Source of the DNA: Marine Group I thaumarchaeote
GTDB lineage: Archaea; Thermoproteota; Nitrososphaeria; Nitrososphaerales; Nitrosopumilaceae
DNA length: 64,000 nt
Reading direction: 5' to 3'
Assembly (NCBI GenBank): GCA_013390905.1
Contig: JACATG010000001.1
Location: 1 to 64,000 of the forward strand
Both the position numbers and the translations under genes were made by a program. The notes under the pieces are model-generated. The model ran no database searches. It saw only the letters and a list, made by a program, of their open reading frames with translations, and was not told where the DNA came from. This document shows, one piece after another, positions 8,383 through 16,774 of this stretch (its first letter is position 1; each line of letters begins with the position of its first letter).

Positions 8383-8434
8383 GCAAACAGGACGATCTAT
8401 TGCTTTTTTCTAGGCATAATGTGAACCTGTTTGC
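8383..8434. repeat. 9-bp inverted repeat in the abfD-signal peptidase gap
   Basis: GCAAACAGG (8383-8391) and CCTGTTTGC (8426-8434) are perfect complements separated by 34 nt that include a run of T. The gap lies between the ends of two convergent genes, so a hairpin acting in 3'-end formation is possible. There is no other organised sequence in 8233-8455. Confidence 0.35.
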
Positions 8435-8455
8435 ATGAATTTTAACGGATTTAAT

Positions 8456-9160
8456 TTACTCTTCTTTATCTTTCTCAGGTGTTTTATCATCTGTTTTAGT
8501 TGATTCATCTGAATCTATTTTTTTGTCTTCTGTAATCTCAGATTTTTCTACATGTTCAGAATATTCAGAATCCTTTTCTATTTTATCAATATCTGATAAT
8601 TCTTTAATTGTGTCTTGATTTTCTGAATCTAATTGATCTGAGAATGTAATCTTTTTTTCCTTTTTCCTCTTTGTAATCTGTTTTACAACCATAATCCCTA
8701 TGACAACTACAATTATGACATAGTTTATTGGTGGTTTTAGTAACTGTGTGATATATCCTACCTGTGGAAGTGTGTATACTACTTTTCCTATATACTCTTC
8801 TTCAGTGATTGGAAAGTCAGTTCCAGGAATTGATGCTGGATTTGCATCTCCTTTTGTTCTAAGTGTTATAGGATCATCATTAATTATTGAAACTACTCTA
8901 TGAACAATTACTCTGTTATGGTCTGAAGGTCGATTAAATACAATAATGTCACCTATCTCAAGATCTTCAAAAGGCTCATGTCCTTGAACTATCAAGACAT
9001 CATATACTTCTAATTCTGGAATCATGCTTCCACTTGCAACTACATAAAATGGATTTTGTGTTCCAAATGCTAATGTTAAACCAAACCAAATTACTAAAAC
9101 CCCTACCCCAACGATAACGATATCTTTGATAACTCCTTTTGAGATAGATCTTTTTGCCAA
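8456..9160 (-). CDS. Signal peptidase I (archaeal/ER type)
   Basis: This 234-residue membrane protease removes signal peptides from exported proteins. An N-terminal helix (about 12-30) precedes the catalytic Ser in VASGSMIPEL. The general-base position is His (VIVHRVVS), as in Sec11/archaeal enzymes rather than Lys of bacterial LepB, and the acidic residue lies in TKGDANPAS. A second helix (about 145-163) and a long charged Asp/Glu/Lys tail (about 165-234) follow; such a tail is not part of the catalytic core. The start codon is TTG. A convergent gap separates it from abfD. Confidence 0.88.
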   Translation of the reverse strand: MAKRSISKGVIKDIVIVGVGVLVIWFGLTLAFGTQNPFYVVASGSMIPELEVYDVLIVQGHEPFEDLEIGDIIVFNRPSDHNRVIVHRVVSIINDDPITLRTKGDANPASIPGTDFPITEEEYIGKVVYTLPQVGYITQLLKPPINYVIIVVVIGIMVVKQITKRKKEKKITFSDQLDSENQDTIKELSDIDKIEKDSEYSEHVEKSEITEDKKIDSDESTKTDDKTPEKDKEE

Positions 9161-9201
9161 TCACATCATCGCCTATATTCATTGATTAAATTTGTTAGCT
9201 A

Positions 9202-9966
9202 TTAGAGCTTGGTTCCACACTCTTCACAGAATTTAGATCCTTCTTTATTTCCAAATCCACAATTAGAGCATTTTCCTGGTTGAGAAGCAGCTTCTGGATT
9301 TCCTAGAAGAATTATTTCTCCAATCTTTTTGATACTGTTCCATGGAATACTGCCTTCAGTACCATCATTTTTAGTTAATACTAGAACCATTGACTGTGTA
9401 GAATCAATACCTACTTGTTTTGCAATTCCAATCTTGTTAGCATTTTCATCATATACTACTCTTCCTTCAATTGAAGTGACTGAAGTTGCTGGACCTGGTA
9501 CTGTAACTGTTTCCTGTGGAGTTTTTGTTGTTGGCTCTTCAACTTGTTGTGGTGTACTTTGAACTTGTTGTGGTGTACTTTGAACTTGTTGTGGTGTACT
9601 TTGAACTTCCTCTATTGGTTTTGCACTTCCAATTTCCCCTGCTTCGTCTTGTTTCTTGAATACTCTATATTCTGCAATTGAAGAATTACATGAATTACAA
9701 ATGTATTGTCCTTTTTCTGCAAGAATTAGATTTTCTGCAACTTCTTCATTAGGATTCTCAAATTCTATTTTTGGAGGACCCTCAAATTCTTTGTCACAAG
9801 TATTGCAAAAATGTTTAGTAATTGTTTCTACATTTAATCTACCAATTGGAGCTAAAAACAGATCAGGACCGCCAAGATTTCCTTTCACTTGTTGTTCATC
9901 AGTAACTTGGGCCATAACATAACCTCCGGAACCCCTTAATTTTTTAAGCCTAAGTTCAGAACTCAT
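9202..9966 (-). CDS. Zinc-ribbon/PRC-barrel-like protein with a QSTPQQV linker repeat
   Basis: This 254-residue protein has an N-terminal double-CxxC region (CNTCDKEFEG and ICNSCNSS), a linker with three VQSTPQQ repeats, a PRC-barrel-like beta domain (GRVVYDENANKIGIAKQVG) and a C-terminal zinc ribbon (CSNCGFGNKEGSKFCEECGTKL). The function is unknown; an RNA- or protein-binding adaptor is plausible. ATG 9966 suits a leaderless transcript, with ACTTAAATG about 27 bp upstream. ATG 9915 (MAQVTDEQQ) is an alternative preceded by GGAGG. Confidence 0.75.
   Translation of the reverse strand: MSSELRLKKLRGSGGYVMAQVTDEQQVKGNLGGPDLFLAPIGRLNVETITKHFCNTCDKEFEGPPKIEFENPNEEVAENLILAEKGQYICNSCNSSIAEYRVFKKQDEAGEIGSAKPIEEVQSTPQQVQSTPQQVQSTPQQVEEPTTKTPQETVTVPGPATSVTSIEGRVVYDENANKIGIAKQVGIDSTQSMVLVLTKNDGTEGSIPWNSIKKIGEIILLGNPEAASQPGKCSNCGFGNKEGSKFCEECGTKL
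9541..9606. repeat. 3 x 21-bp coding tandem repeat
   Basis: Three direct copies of TTGTTGTGGTGTACTTTGAAC (9544-9564, 9565-9585, 9586-9606, last copy nearly complete) encode VQSTPQQ repeats in the linker of the zinc-ribbon protein. Near identity at the DNA level indicates recent slippage. Confidence 0.9.
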
Positions 9967-10081
9967 GTCTGATTTTTATCAAAACGTCATTTAAGTATGT
10001 ATCAAAATTAATTTTCCAACAAAAAATATAGTGTTAATTCTGGTGAACGTTTTTAGGTACGAGTAATAAAACAATAGCACA

Positions 10082-10408
10082 ATGGCAGTTACACAAGTTT
10101 CAGATACAAAGTCTTGGGAAATCGATGTGATAAACTCTGACATTCCTGTATTTGTAGACTTTTGGGCTGAATGGTGTGGTCCATGTAGAATGGTGAGTCC
10201 AGTAGTTGAAGAACTGGCAAAAGACTATGAAGGCAAAGTGAAATTTGTTAAGGTTAATGTTGATGAGGCTAATGAATTAGCCTCAAAATATAATGTCTTT
10301 AGTATTCCAACCTTAGTTATTCTTAACAAAGGTGAAATAGTTAGCCAGCAGGTAGGCGCTGCTTCTAAAGAATCATACAAAAATATGATTGATAGAGCAC
10401 TTGCATAA
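10082..10408 (+). CDS. trxA: Thioredoxin
   Basis: This 108-residue single-domain thioredoxin has the classical active site WAEWCGPCRM (near residue 30), the buried Asp of FVDFWA and cis-Pro in FSIPTLVI. It is a cytoplasmic dithiol reductant. It is divergent from the zinc-ribbon gene at 9966 and followed by another zinc-ribbon gene. The window holds a second full thioredoxin at 22206 and the small one at 1535. Confidence 0.93.
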   Translation: MAVTQVSDTKSWEIDVINSDIPVFVDFWAEWCGPCRMVSPVVEELAKDYEGKVKFVKVNVDEANELASKYNVFSIPTLVILNKGEIVSQQVGAASKESYKNMIDRALA

Positions 10409-10475
10409 ATCCCAAGCACATTTTTCCTCTTCTTTGTTCCTAAAGTAATTAATATTCCTAAAATTGAGTGAGTTC

Positions 10476-11009
10476 ATGTCATTTGGTGAAGTAGATACAC
10501 TAAACATGCTATATGAAAAACTAGAAAGTTTGTTTGATGAATCTCAGGGATACTATGAAACATTTCTAGATACTAACAATATGTACAAGAAAGGTCAACT
10601 AAGTGACAAAGAATTCTTCCAAAAACTAGGTGATTATGTCGTAGCATATTCTGCATTAGAATTTTTAGCGATCAAAGTAATATTTGAGATGAAAAAAGCA
10701 ATGGGCGCTGGTTCTGGAAATACACAGTCTCCTGGGTTGATGCCGGGAATGGGAAATCCCGGAATGACGGCAGGTGGAGCAGGAATGCCACCAAGAGCAG
10801 GAACTGCTGAAAATCCAGTTGGGGGAGCAGGTCCACCTGGAATTGTTTCTGCACAAGAAACATTTGGAGACCCTGGAACTTTACCATCACCAGATCCACG
10901 TTTGATACCTAGAACAGTTACAGCATCTAATGGAAATGGATGTTCTTCATGTGGTGCAGAACTAAGACCAAATGCAAAGTTTTGCACAAAGTGTGGTTCT
11001 AAAACATAA
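10476..11009 (+). CDS. Helical protein with Gly/Pro-rich linker and C-terminal zinc ribbon
   Basis: From ATG 10476 (177 residues) the protein has an N-terminal helical domain (EVDTLNMLYEKLESLFDE to about residue 75), a Gly/Met/Pro-rich low-complexity linker (about 80-150) and a zinc ribbon (CSSCGAELRPNAKFCTKCGSKT). TTG 10464 would add four residues, but AATTAATATT at 10447-10456 sits about 25 bp before ATG 10476 as expected for a leaderless start. The function is unknown. It shares the C-terminal ribbon with the genes at 9202 and 11034. Confidence 0.75.
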   Translation: MSFGEVDTLNMLYEKLESLFDESQGYYETFLDTNNMYKKGQLSDKEFFQKLGDYVVAYSALEFLAIKVIFEMKKAMGAGSGNTQSPGLMPGMGNPGMTAGGAGMPPRAGTAENPVGGAGPPGIVSAQETFGDPGTLPSPDPRLIPRTVTASNGNGCSSCGAELRPNAKFCTKCGSKT

Positions 11010-11033
11010 AATTAAAACTCAAAAATTATTTTC

Positions 11034-11393
11034 TTATTCTTGTGTTGTACCACATTCAGGACAGAACTTTGCTGTTGCTGAAAGAGTTGCGCCACATTCA
11101 GAACAAAACTTTCCGTCTTTCTTTTCTTCTTTGTAGGCGTTTCCAAGAAATGCCGTACTACCAATTGCACCTGATGGTACGAATACATCATCATCAATTA
11201 TGACGGGTTCAAAATCTTGTTCCGTCAAAAATGTCATCATTCTTGGAATTCCCTTTCCTTCATTTTTTGGATCTGGAACTGAATCTCCTAACCAAAACGC
11301 AAATCTCATTAGAGTTAATTCTGGAGTTGAAAATGCCAAAGTATGTGTTGACATGTAATCTGTTGCGGCTTTTTTACCGTCAAAAGCTTCCAT
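11034..11393 (-). CDS. Zinc-ribbon protein, function unknown
   Basis: This 119-residue protein has an N-terminal alpha/beta region of about 85 residues that I do not recognise (includes FAFWLGDSVPDPKN), followed by a C-terminal CxxC...CxxC ribbon (FCSECGATLSATAKFCPECG). It converges on the zinc-ribbon gene at 10476, with 24 bp between stops. Three neighbouring genes with near-identical ribbon tails suggest shared ancestry of the tail or a common partner. Confidence 0.75.
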   Translation of the reverse strand: MEAFDGKKAATDYMSTHTLAFSTPELTLMRFAFWLGDSVPDPKNEGKGIPRMMTFLTEQDFEPVIIDDDVFVPSGAIGSTAFLGNAYKEEKKDGKFCSECGATLSATAKFCPECGTTQE

Positions 11394-11436
11394 AACGTTA
11401 AATTTTTTTATTTATGTATATTAGTTTCTAGAAAAG

Positions 11437-11508
11437 TGGACCGGGAGGGAATCGAACCCTCGACATCCTCGTTGCGAACGAGGCATTATACCCCTAAACC
11501 ACCGGCCC
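11437..11508 (-). tRNA. tRNA-Ala(CGC)
   Basis: The complement folds as a class I tRNA: acceptor GGGCCGG/CCGGTCC with the G3.U70 wobble pair that defines alanine tRNAs, anticodon stem CCTCG/CGAGG with loop TTCGCAA (anticodon CGC), T-arm GAGGG/CCCTC with loop TTCGATT, and discriminator A. No intron and no encoded CCA. Confidence 0.95.
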
Positions 11509-11664
11509 GTGAATCACTTCTTTTAGTTGTATTTTTATTCATTTTCTCAATAAACACGAAAACACAGTATTCTTTTGTTCATAAAACATGGAAATACCGT
11601 TTTGGATCCAAAAACATAGAAAAAATTCCCTAGTCTTTATGCTATAGACTACTATACTATTAGC

Positions 11665-11745
11665 ATGATAGGCCACAAGGCAATACTCTTTGTTCCCATT
11701 AAGCCATCTAGAAGATCAACGGATGAAGAAGACTTTGATGATTAA
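11665..11745 (+). CDS. Possible 26-residue micro-protein
   Basis: In the 307-bp gap between tRNA-Ala and the amidohydrolase gene, ATG 11665 opens a short frame (MIGHKAILFVPIKPSRRSTD then an acidic tail EEDFDD). A short hydrophobic strand, a basic stretch and an acidic end look protein-like, but length alone cannot distinguish this from chance. The rest of the gap (11509-11664 and 11746-11815) shows only AT-rich sequence. Confidence 0.3.
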   Translation: MIGHKAILFVPIKPSRRSTDEEDFDD

Positions 11746-11815
11746 GTAATTATAATGGGAATGCAAGAATAAATTATCTCAACGCATAATAGACTGCCAA
11801 GTATAAAATTTTCAG

Positions 11816-13207
11816 ATGACGTATGATACTGTGATTACTGATTCACACATTATACTTCCCCAGGGAATGATTGACAAAAATATTCTAATTGATGAGGGAA
11901 AAATTGTTGGGTTTACAAATGATACTCCAGCTTGTGACAACAAAATCAATGGCAATGGATTGATCTCTGTTCCCGGTCCAATTGATACTCATGTTCACTA
12001 TGGTGTATATTCTCCAATAAATGAAGCAGCAAAAACTGAATCACATGCTGCAGCAATTGGTGGAATAACTACTATGATGAGAATGCTTCGATTAAAAGAT
12101 CCATTTTCTAACTCATTACAAGCTCAGCTTGACGCATCATCTTACAGTCATTATATTGATTATGCAATCCATGCATCTGTTTTTACTCCCCAACAAATCA
12201 ACGAGATGAATATTTGTGTTGAAAAAGGAATCACATCTTTCAAAATCTACATGAATCTAGGTGGGGAAGTTGGTCATGTATACATGGACATACCACCAAA
12301 CTCCTCCAAACTTGTTGAATCTCAAGTAAATGTTACTAATGAAATAGTTGAACAGACTGTGAAGACTGCGGCTTCACTTGGTTGCCCAATACTTGTTCAT
12401 GCCGAAGACTATGAATCATGTGGATGTGGAATTAAAACTGCCAAAGAAAAAAACCAAGATGGATTATCTGCCTGGTCTAATAGTCGTTCCCCAGAATTTG
12501 AGGCAAAAGCAATTAAGACCGTCTCAAAGTATGGAAGAGATTATGATTGTGTGATCTACTTTGCTCACATTGGCTCAGAGCGAGCACTAGCACAAATTGA
12601 AGAAGAAAAAAAACTTGGAACAAAAATTTTTGTTGAGACCTGTCCTCACTATCTTTCATTATCTTATGATAAACAAGAAGGATATCTCGCTAAAGTCATG
12701 CCTCCAATAAGAACAGAAAATGATAATAAAGCAGTCTGGAATGCTCTTTCAAAGAATCAAATTGATACTATTGGTACAGATCATGTTGCAAATCAACTTA
12801 AACTAAAACTAGCAGGAGATGATGTTTGGGGAGCATTGGCAGGATTTCCAGGAATTGGAACCGTCATTCCAATATTACTAAATGATGGTGTAAATCAGAA
12901 CAGGATCACGCTTGAGCAGTTTGTGCAATTTACAAGTCAAAACGCTGCTAAAATTTTTGGAATGTATCCACAAAAAGGAACATTAGAAAAGAATTCTGAT
13001 GCAGATATAACTATGATAGATTTGAAAAGAGAAAAAAAAGTAACATCTGATTTGTTTGGAGGCTTTTCTGACTATATTGTGTATGAAGGAAGAAATCTAA
13101 AAGGATGGCCTGTTAAAACAATTGTTAGAGGAGAAATAGTTGCTGATGACTTTGAAATAATTGGAAAACTTGGTCATGGTAAACTAGTTGAACGAAAAAT
13201 TAACTAA
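11816..13207 (+). CDS. Cyclic amidohydrolase (dihydroorotase/hydantoinase/allantoinase family)
   Basis: This 463-residue metal-dependent amidohydrolase has the HxH metal motif in DTHVHYG (near residue 60), a lysine to be carboxylated in SFKIYMNLGG, metal-binding His in LVHAED and YFAHIGS, and the catalytic Asp in GTDHVANQ. It would hydrolyse a cyclic amide ring. Dihydroorotase of pyrimidine synthesis is possible, but length and motif spacing also fit hydantoinase or allantoinase and no pyrimidine gene is adjacent. Pcm follows 52 nt downstream on the same strand. Confidence 0.82.
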   Translation: MTYDTVITDSHIILPQGMIDKNILIDEGKIVGFTNDTPACDNKINGNGLISVPGPIDTHVHYGVYSPINEAAKTESHAAAIGGITTMMRMLRLKDPFSNSLQAQLDASSYSHYIDYAIHASVFTPQQINEMNICVEKGITSFKIYMNLGGEVGHVYMDIPPNSSKLVESQVNVTNEIVEQTVKTAASLGCPILVHAEDYESCGCGIKTAKEKNQDGLSAWSNSRSPEFEAKAIKTVSKYGRDYDCVIYFAHIGSERALAQIEEEKKLGTKIFVETCPHYLSLSYDKQEGYLAKVMPPIRTENDNKAVWNALSKNQIDTIGTDHVANQLKLKLAGDDVWGALAGFPGIGTVIPILLNDGVNQNRITLEQFVQFTSQNAAKIFGMYPQKGTLEKNSDADITMIDLKREKKVTSDLFGGFSDYIVYEGRNLKGWPVKTIVRGEIVADDFEIIGKLGHGKLVERKIN

Positions 13208-13259
13208 TTTTTAAAACAACAAATTGGGTTTAAATCATAAAAAATACTATCTATACTAG

Positions 13260-13925
13260 TTGAATATAATTAATATTGAAAAAAAATATCAGATGAGATT
13301 AAACAATTTAATCAATTTTCTAAAAGATTCTAGATACCTTAATGATGATAACGTTGAATCTGCATTTAGAAACATTCCCAGACATGAATTTGTCCCTATA
13401 TCTGAACTAGACAGAGCGTATGACAATGAACCTCTCTCAATTATGAAAGATCAGACCATTTCTCAACCAGGAGTTGTGTCAAGAATGACTGAGTGGCTAG
13501 ATGTTAAAGATGGGCAAAAAATTCTTGAGATTGGTACTGGTTCTGCTTGGCAGACTGCAATTCTTTCTTACTTGGTAAGAACAGGTACCATTTATTCTGT
13601 TGAAATTCATTCAGAACTAGTAAAATTTGCAAGAGAAAATTTAGAAAAATTCAGACTGAATAATACTCATGTAATTTTAGGTGATGGCAGTTTGGGTTAT
13701 CCACAATCATCACCTTACGATAAAATCATAATTACTGCAGCATGTACAGAAATTCCTTTACCATTGCTTGAACAGCTAGCTGAGAATGGACTCATAATTG
13801 CGCCTGTGGGAGACTCTTCTCAATCATTAGTTTTGTTAAAAAAGACCTCTGAGGGAATAGTTGAAATTAAAAACCAATCGAACTATATTTTTGTCCCACT
13901 ACTAGGAAAATTTGGCAAAAAGTAG
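13260..13925 (+). CDS. pcm: Protein-L-isoaspartate O-methyltransferase
   Basis: This enzyme repairs isoaspartyl residues in aged proteins using S-adenosylmethionine. The 221-residue chain has the family features: IPRHEFVP, TISQPGVVSRMTEWL, SAM-binding motif LEIGTGSAWQTAIL, VEIHSEL, and YDKIIITAACTEIP. The start is TTG 13260; a later ATG 13293 would remove eleven residues. It converges on rpiA with a 15-bp gap. Confidence 0.9.
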   Translation: MNIINIEKKYQMRLNNLINFLKDSRYLNDDNVESAFRNIPRHEFVPISELDRAYDNEPLSIMKDQTISQPGVVSRMTEWLDVKDGQKILEIGTGSAWQTAILSYLVRTGTIYSVEIHSELVKFARENLEKFRLNNTHVILGDGSLGYPQSSPYDKIIITAACTEIPLPLLEQLAENGLIIAPVGDSSQSLVLLKKTSEGIVEIKNQSNYIFVPLLGKFGKK

Positions 13926-13940
13926 ATTTTCAGAAAAATT

Positions 13941-14615
13941 TTATAGAATATCGAATTTGCCACCCGTTTTGGCTCTGTAAATTACATCTGGCTTTCTAAG
14001 AAAAATTCCTGATTCTAGAACTCCAGTTATTTGTTTGATTTTTTGAGTAAGTGCTTTTGGATTCTTTATCGTTCCAAAATCACAATCTAAAATTATGTTA
14101 CTATTTTCTGTAAAAAATGGATATCCTCTATCTAGTGAACGTAGTTGTATTTCTCCTCCTAACTTTTTAATAGATTTTGTTACTGAATTTCTAGCAAGTG
14201 GATGAACTTCTACTGGAACACTTCTTGTGAAATTTTTTACAAACTTTGTTTTGTCTGCCATAACTACAACTTTTTTTGCAAGACTAAACAAAATATTTTC
14301 TCGTAGTAAAGCACCTCCTCCACCTTTGATTACAAATTTTTGAGAATTAATTTGATCTGCACCATCAAATACAACATCAATGTGATCTACTTGATCAGTT
14401 TCTACTAGAGGTATTCCTACTTTTTCCGCAACCAATTTGATTTGTAGCGAAGTCGGAATTCCTTTAATGTTATAGTTTTTTAGTTTGATTAATTTTGCAA
14501 GTGATTTTACAAGTACAGTAGCAGCTCTACCACTACCTAGTCCAATTACATAATCATCTTTAACAAATTTTAGTGCATTATTTGACAATGCCGAAATGGC
14601 ATCATCATAGGACAA
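13941..14615 (-). CDS. rpiA: Ribose-5-phosphate isomerase A
   Basis: It interconverts ribose 5-phosphate and ribulose 5-phosphate, feeding nucleotide and histidine synthesis. The 224 residues show the RpiA signatures: VIGLGSGRAATVLV (phosphate loop), DVVFDGADQIN and FVIKGGGGALLREN with the catalytic acid/Lys region, and MADKTKFVK. Its start abuts the stop of the upstream coiled-coil gene (14616) with no gap, so the two are probably one transcript. Confidence 0.93.
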   Translation of the reverse strand: MSYDDAISALSNNALKFVKDDYVIGLGSGRAATVLVKSLAKLIKLKNYNIKGIPTSLQIKLVAEKVGIPLVETDQVDHIDVVFDGADQINSQKFVIKGGGGALLRENILFSLAKKVVVMADKTKFVKNFTRSVPVEVHPLARNSVTKSIKKLGGEIQLRSLDRGYPFFTENSNIILDCDFGTIKNPKALTQKIKQITGVLESGIFLRKPDVIYRAKTGGKFDIL

Positions 14616-15575
14616 CTATTCTACCTCTGCTTGATCAAGCTTTGACATGACTTTCATAATATTTTCTTTGATTTTATCCAAGTCATCTGCATCATCATCA
14701 AAGTTATTATCTAATGTTATTGGTCTGGGTTTTTGTTCTGATTCTGGTTCTGGAAGTGCTTTATGTTCTGTAATCTTTGCAACTTCATTGTCAATATCAG
14801 GCTTGGTTTCTAATACTGGCTCCACTTTTGGCGTAAATGACTGAATAATCTCTATTTTATCTTCAACTTTTGCTCTTGGTTGAACAATTTCTTGTACAAT
14901 CTCTTCTTTTGGTTTAATTATTTCAGATTGAATTACATTTGATTGTTGCACTGGATTTACAATCTCTTGTTTTGATTCTACATCAATCAATAATGGGAAT
15001 TTTACATCTTTTCTTAGAATATTTGTCAAAGTAGTTAATTCAAATGATTGCCTTGAACTTGTTTTAGGAATTGAAATTGATTCCATCTTTGTTTCTTTTG
15101 GTTTCTCAAAGTTGAATGGTTTTGATTCGTGATTTTTCACTTCTGATTCTTTTGTCTTTGGCGTTTCAGTTTTTGTACTTGCCATCTTTGATGAAATCTC
15201 ATATAATCTATCATCTAGTTTTGATAATTTTTGATCCATCAAAGTGATCAAACCATCACCTATTGGACCCAAATCTGGATGTTGACTTGCTTGCTCAAGT
15301 TTTTCTAGTTTAGCTAAAACAATTCCTAACTGGTGTTGATATCTCAGTAACAGTTTATCCTTTTGAATTTTAGAAAATTTAGAGTCTGTTTGGTATAGTC
15401 TTGTAATTGTTTTAGTTAGAATATCTTTTTCAATTTTTAGGGAATTAATTTGGCTTTTAATGTGTGAACTGGCACCAAGACTAAGCAATTGATTTTTACC
15501 TCTTGGTATTTTTCGTGCAGCAACAACTGTAGCTACACCAGCTAATGAACTAAGAATTAAAATAATTTCTTGCAT
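14616..15575 (-). CDS. Membrane-anchored coiled-coil protein, function unknown
   Basis: This 319-residue protein has one N-terminal hydrophobic helix (IILILSSLAGVATVVAA), a Lys/Glu/Gln-rich helical region with coiled-coil character (about 40-150) and a long low-complexity Pro/Glu/Lys tail ending in a helical DLDKIKENIMKVMSKLDQAE. I recognise no domain. It sits between L37e (2 bp away) and rpiA (abutting), in an apparent operon Lsm-L37e-this-rpiA. A scaffold at the membrane is a guess. Confidence 0.7.
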   Translation of the reverse strand: MQEIILILSSLAGVATVVAARKIPRGKNQLLSLGASSHIKSQINSLKIEKDILTKTITRLYQTDSKFSKIQKDKLLLRYQHQLGIVLAKLEKLEQASQHPDLGPIGDGLITLMDQKLSKLDDRLYEISSKMASTKTETPKTKESEVKNHESKPFNFEKPKETKMESISIPKTSSRQSFELTTLTNILRKDVKFPLLIDVESKQEIVNPVQQSNVIQSEIIKPKEEIVQEIVQPRAKVEDKIEIIQSFTPKVEPVLETKPDIDNEVAKITEHKALPEPESEQKPRPITLDNNFDDDADDLDKIKENIMKVMSKLDQAEVE

Positions 15576-15743
15576 CTATGTATACCATTTAATCCAGGAA
15601 TACTTTCTGCGTTTGGCCTTTGGGAATCCACAACTTGCACATTGGTGGTGACGTTTGTGAAGCGAGTTTTTACCACATCTTCTACATCTGATGTGAACTT
15701 TTTTCTTTGTAAAACCACCCATGGAAGTTGTGCCTTTTACCAT
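15576..15743 (-). CDS. rpl37e: 50S ribosomal protein L37e
   Basis: A 55-residue ORF encodes [15 protein letters not shown], then [20 protein letters not shown] and [12 protein letters not shown], the zinc-finger ribosomal protein L37e of the large subunit. Four Cys in two CxxC pairs bind zinc. It directly follows the Sm-like gene (6 bp), the conserved archaeal Lsm-L37e pairing. Confidence 0.95.
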   Translation of the reverse strand: MVKGTTSMGGFTKKKVHIRCRRCGKNSLHKRHHQCASCGFPKAKRRKYSWIKWYT

Positions 15744-15749
15744 CTCAAA

Positions 15750-15989
15750 TCACCTATTTTCTGGTGGTGGAGGGGATATCATAACTACATTGTCTCCTCT
15801 GACTACAATGGTTCCAAGGCTTTTAGTATCGCCTTCAGCGGGGACTTCCTCTGAAGAGTCGAGAAGCAGATTCATGTGTTGGTCAAAACCAAGTAGATTA
15901 CCTCTAATTGTCTTGTTTCCTTTGAGTTTTATCAATACAACTTGATTGATACTCTCATCCAATACTTTTACTGCCATATCAACGGACAT
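15750..15989 (-). CDS. Sm-like archaeal protein (SmAP/Lsm)
   Basis: This 79-residue RNA-binding protein forms heptameric rings on U-rich RNA. Sm1 ([23 protein letters not shown]) and Sm2 ([16 protein letters not shown]) motifs are present in order, including the FDxHMN RNA-binding residues. It is first in the apparent operon with L37e, the coiled-coil gene and rpiA. Confidence 0.95.
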   Translation of the reverse strand: MSVDMAVKVLDESINQVVLIKLKGNKTIRGNLLGFDQHMNLLLDSSEEVPAEGDTKSLGTIVVRGDNVVMISPPPPENR

Positions 15990-16046
15990 CTATTTCACTT
16001 ATTGGCTTTGATATTGAGGGATTATATTAAACATTCATTGGTGAAA

Positions 16047-16769
16047 CTATGAGCTTCTCTCAGTAAGGCAAGTTTGACACTTTTTTCCCAGATTTTTAAT
16101 GATTTCAGCTAAAATCGTCTTTCCATCCTTTTTTGTTGCTTTTGTAGGATCTCCCCAAATTCCGTTTTTGGTAGCTTTAGGAAATGATTGATTAGCTAGT
16201 TTTCCAAGTATTTTAATTTCTTGTTTTTTCATTCCATCTGTGATTAATCCTTTTTTTGCTAATTTCATTTTGACATTTTTTGAAATTGCTAACATTAATG
16301 ATGTCTCTACAAATCCTGCATGATCAAATTCTCTTTTCATAAAATGCCAATATGATAATGGAAACACTTTGAGTTTGTTTTTTGAAATTTTTTGGAGCTT
16401 TACATCAATATTTTTGATTGATTTTAGATTTCCATGATGTCCATTAATTATGAAAACTGTCTTGATGTTATTCATTAAAAGTGATGAACACAAATCAATC
16501 AGAATCGTACGTAGAGTTGATTCTCTAATACTCAAATTAAATAACGGTGCATGCTCAAATGAAACTCCATAAGTGATTGTTGGAAGAAGAAGATACCCCT
16601 TCATTTCAGATAGTCTTTTTGCTACTTCAGTTACAATATCTGAATCAGTTGATATGGGCAAATGTGGACCATGTTGTTCTATTGAACCAATTGGAATTAT
16701 TGCCACTTGTTTTTTCTTTTTAATTGATTTTCTAAGATTAAGATCAAATTGGGCTTGAATATCTACCAT
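16047..16769 (-). CDS. Creatininase-family amidohydrolase (ArfB-like formamide hydrolase candidate)
   Basis: This 240-residue protein has the creatininase-family metal sites: IPIGSIEQHGPHLPISTDSDI (near 25-45), NGHHGN (near 110) and a Glu in HAGFVETSL. In archaea this family includes ArfB, which deformylates the FAPy nucleotide on the way to riboflavin and F420. Thaumarchaea make F420, so that is a reasonable call, but creatinine amidohydrolase-like or mycofactocin-type relatives cannot be excluded. It follows the PurU-like gene by 5 bp, suggesting joint expression. Confidence 0.78.
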   Translation of the reverse strand: MVDIQAQFDLNLRKSIKKKKQVAIIPIGSIEQHGPHLPISTDSDIVTEVAKRLSEMKGYLLLPTITYGVSFEHAPLFNLSIRESTLRTILIDLCSSLLMNNIKTVFIINGHHGNLKSIKNIDVKLQKISKNKLKVFPLSYWHFMKREFDHAGFVETSLMLAISKNVKMKLAKKGLITDGMKKQEIKILGKLANQSFPKATKNGIWGDPTKATKKDGKTILAEIIKNLGKKCQTCLTERSS

Positions 16770-16774
16770 TTATT

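Noticed and set aside
10634-10987. Pro-rich antisense frames over the zinc-ribbon gene
   Set aside because: They arise from the Gly/Met/Pro-rich linker read backwards.
15570-15945. Plus-strand frames over L37e and Lsm
   Set aside because: Both lie opposite genes with clear ribosomal/Sm motifs on the minus strand.
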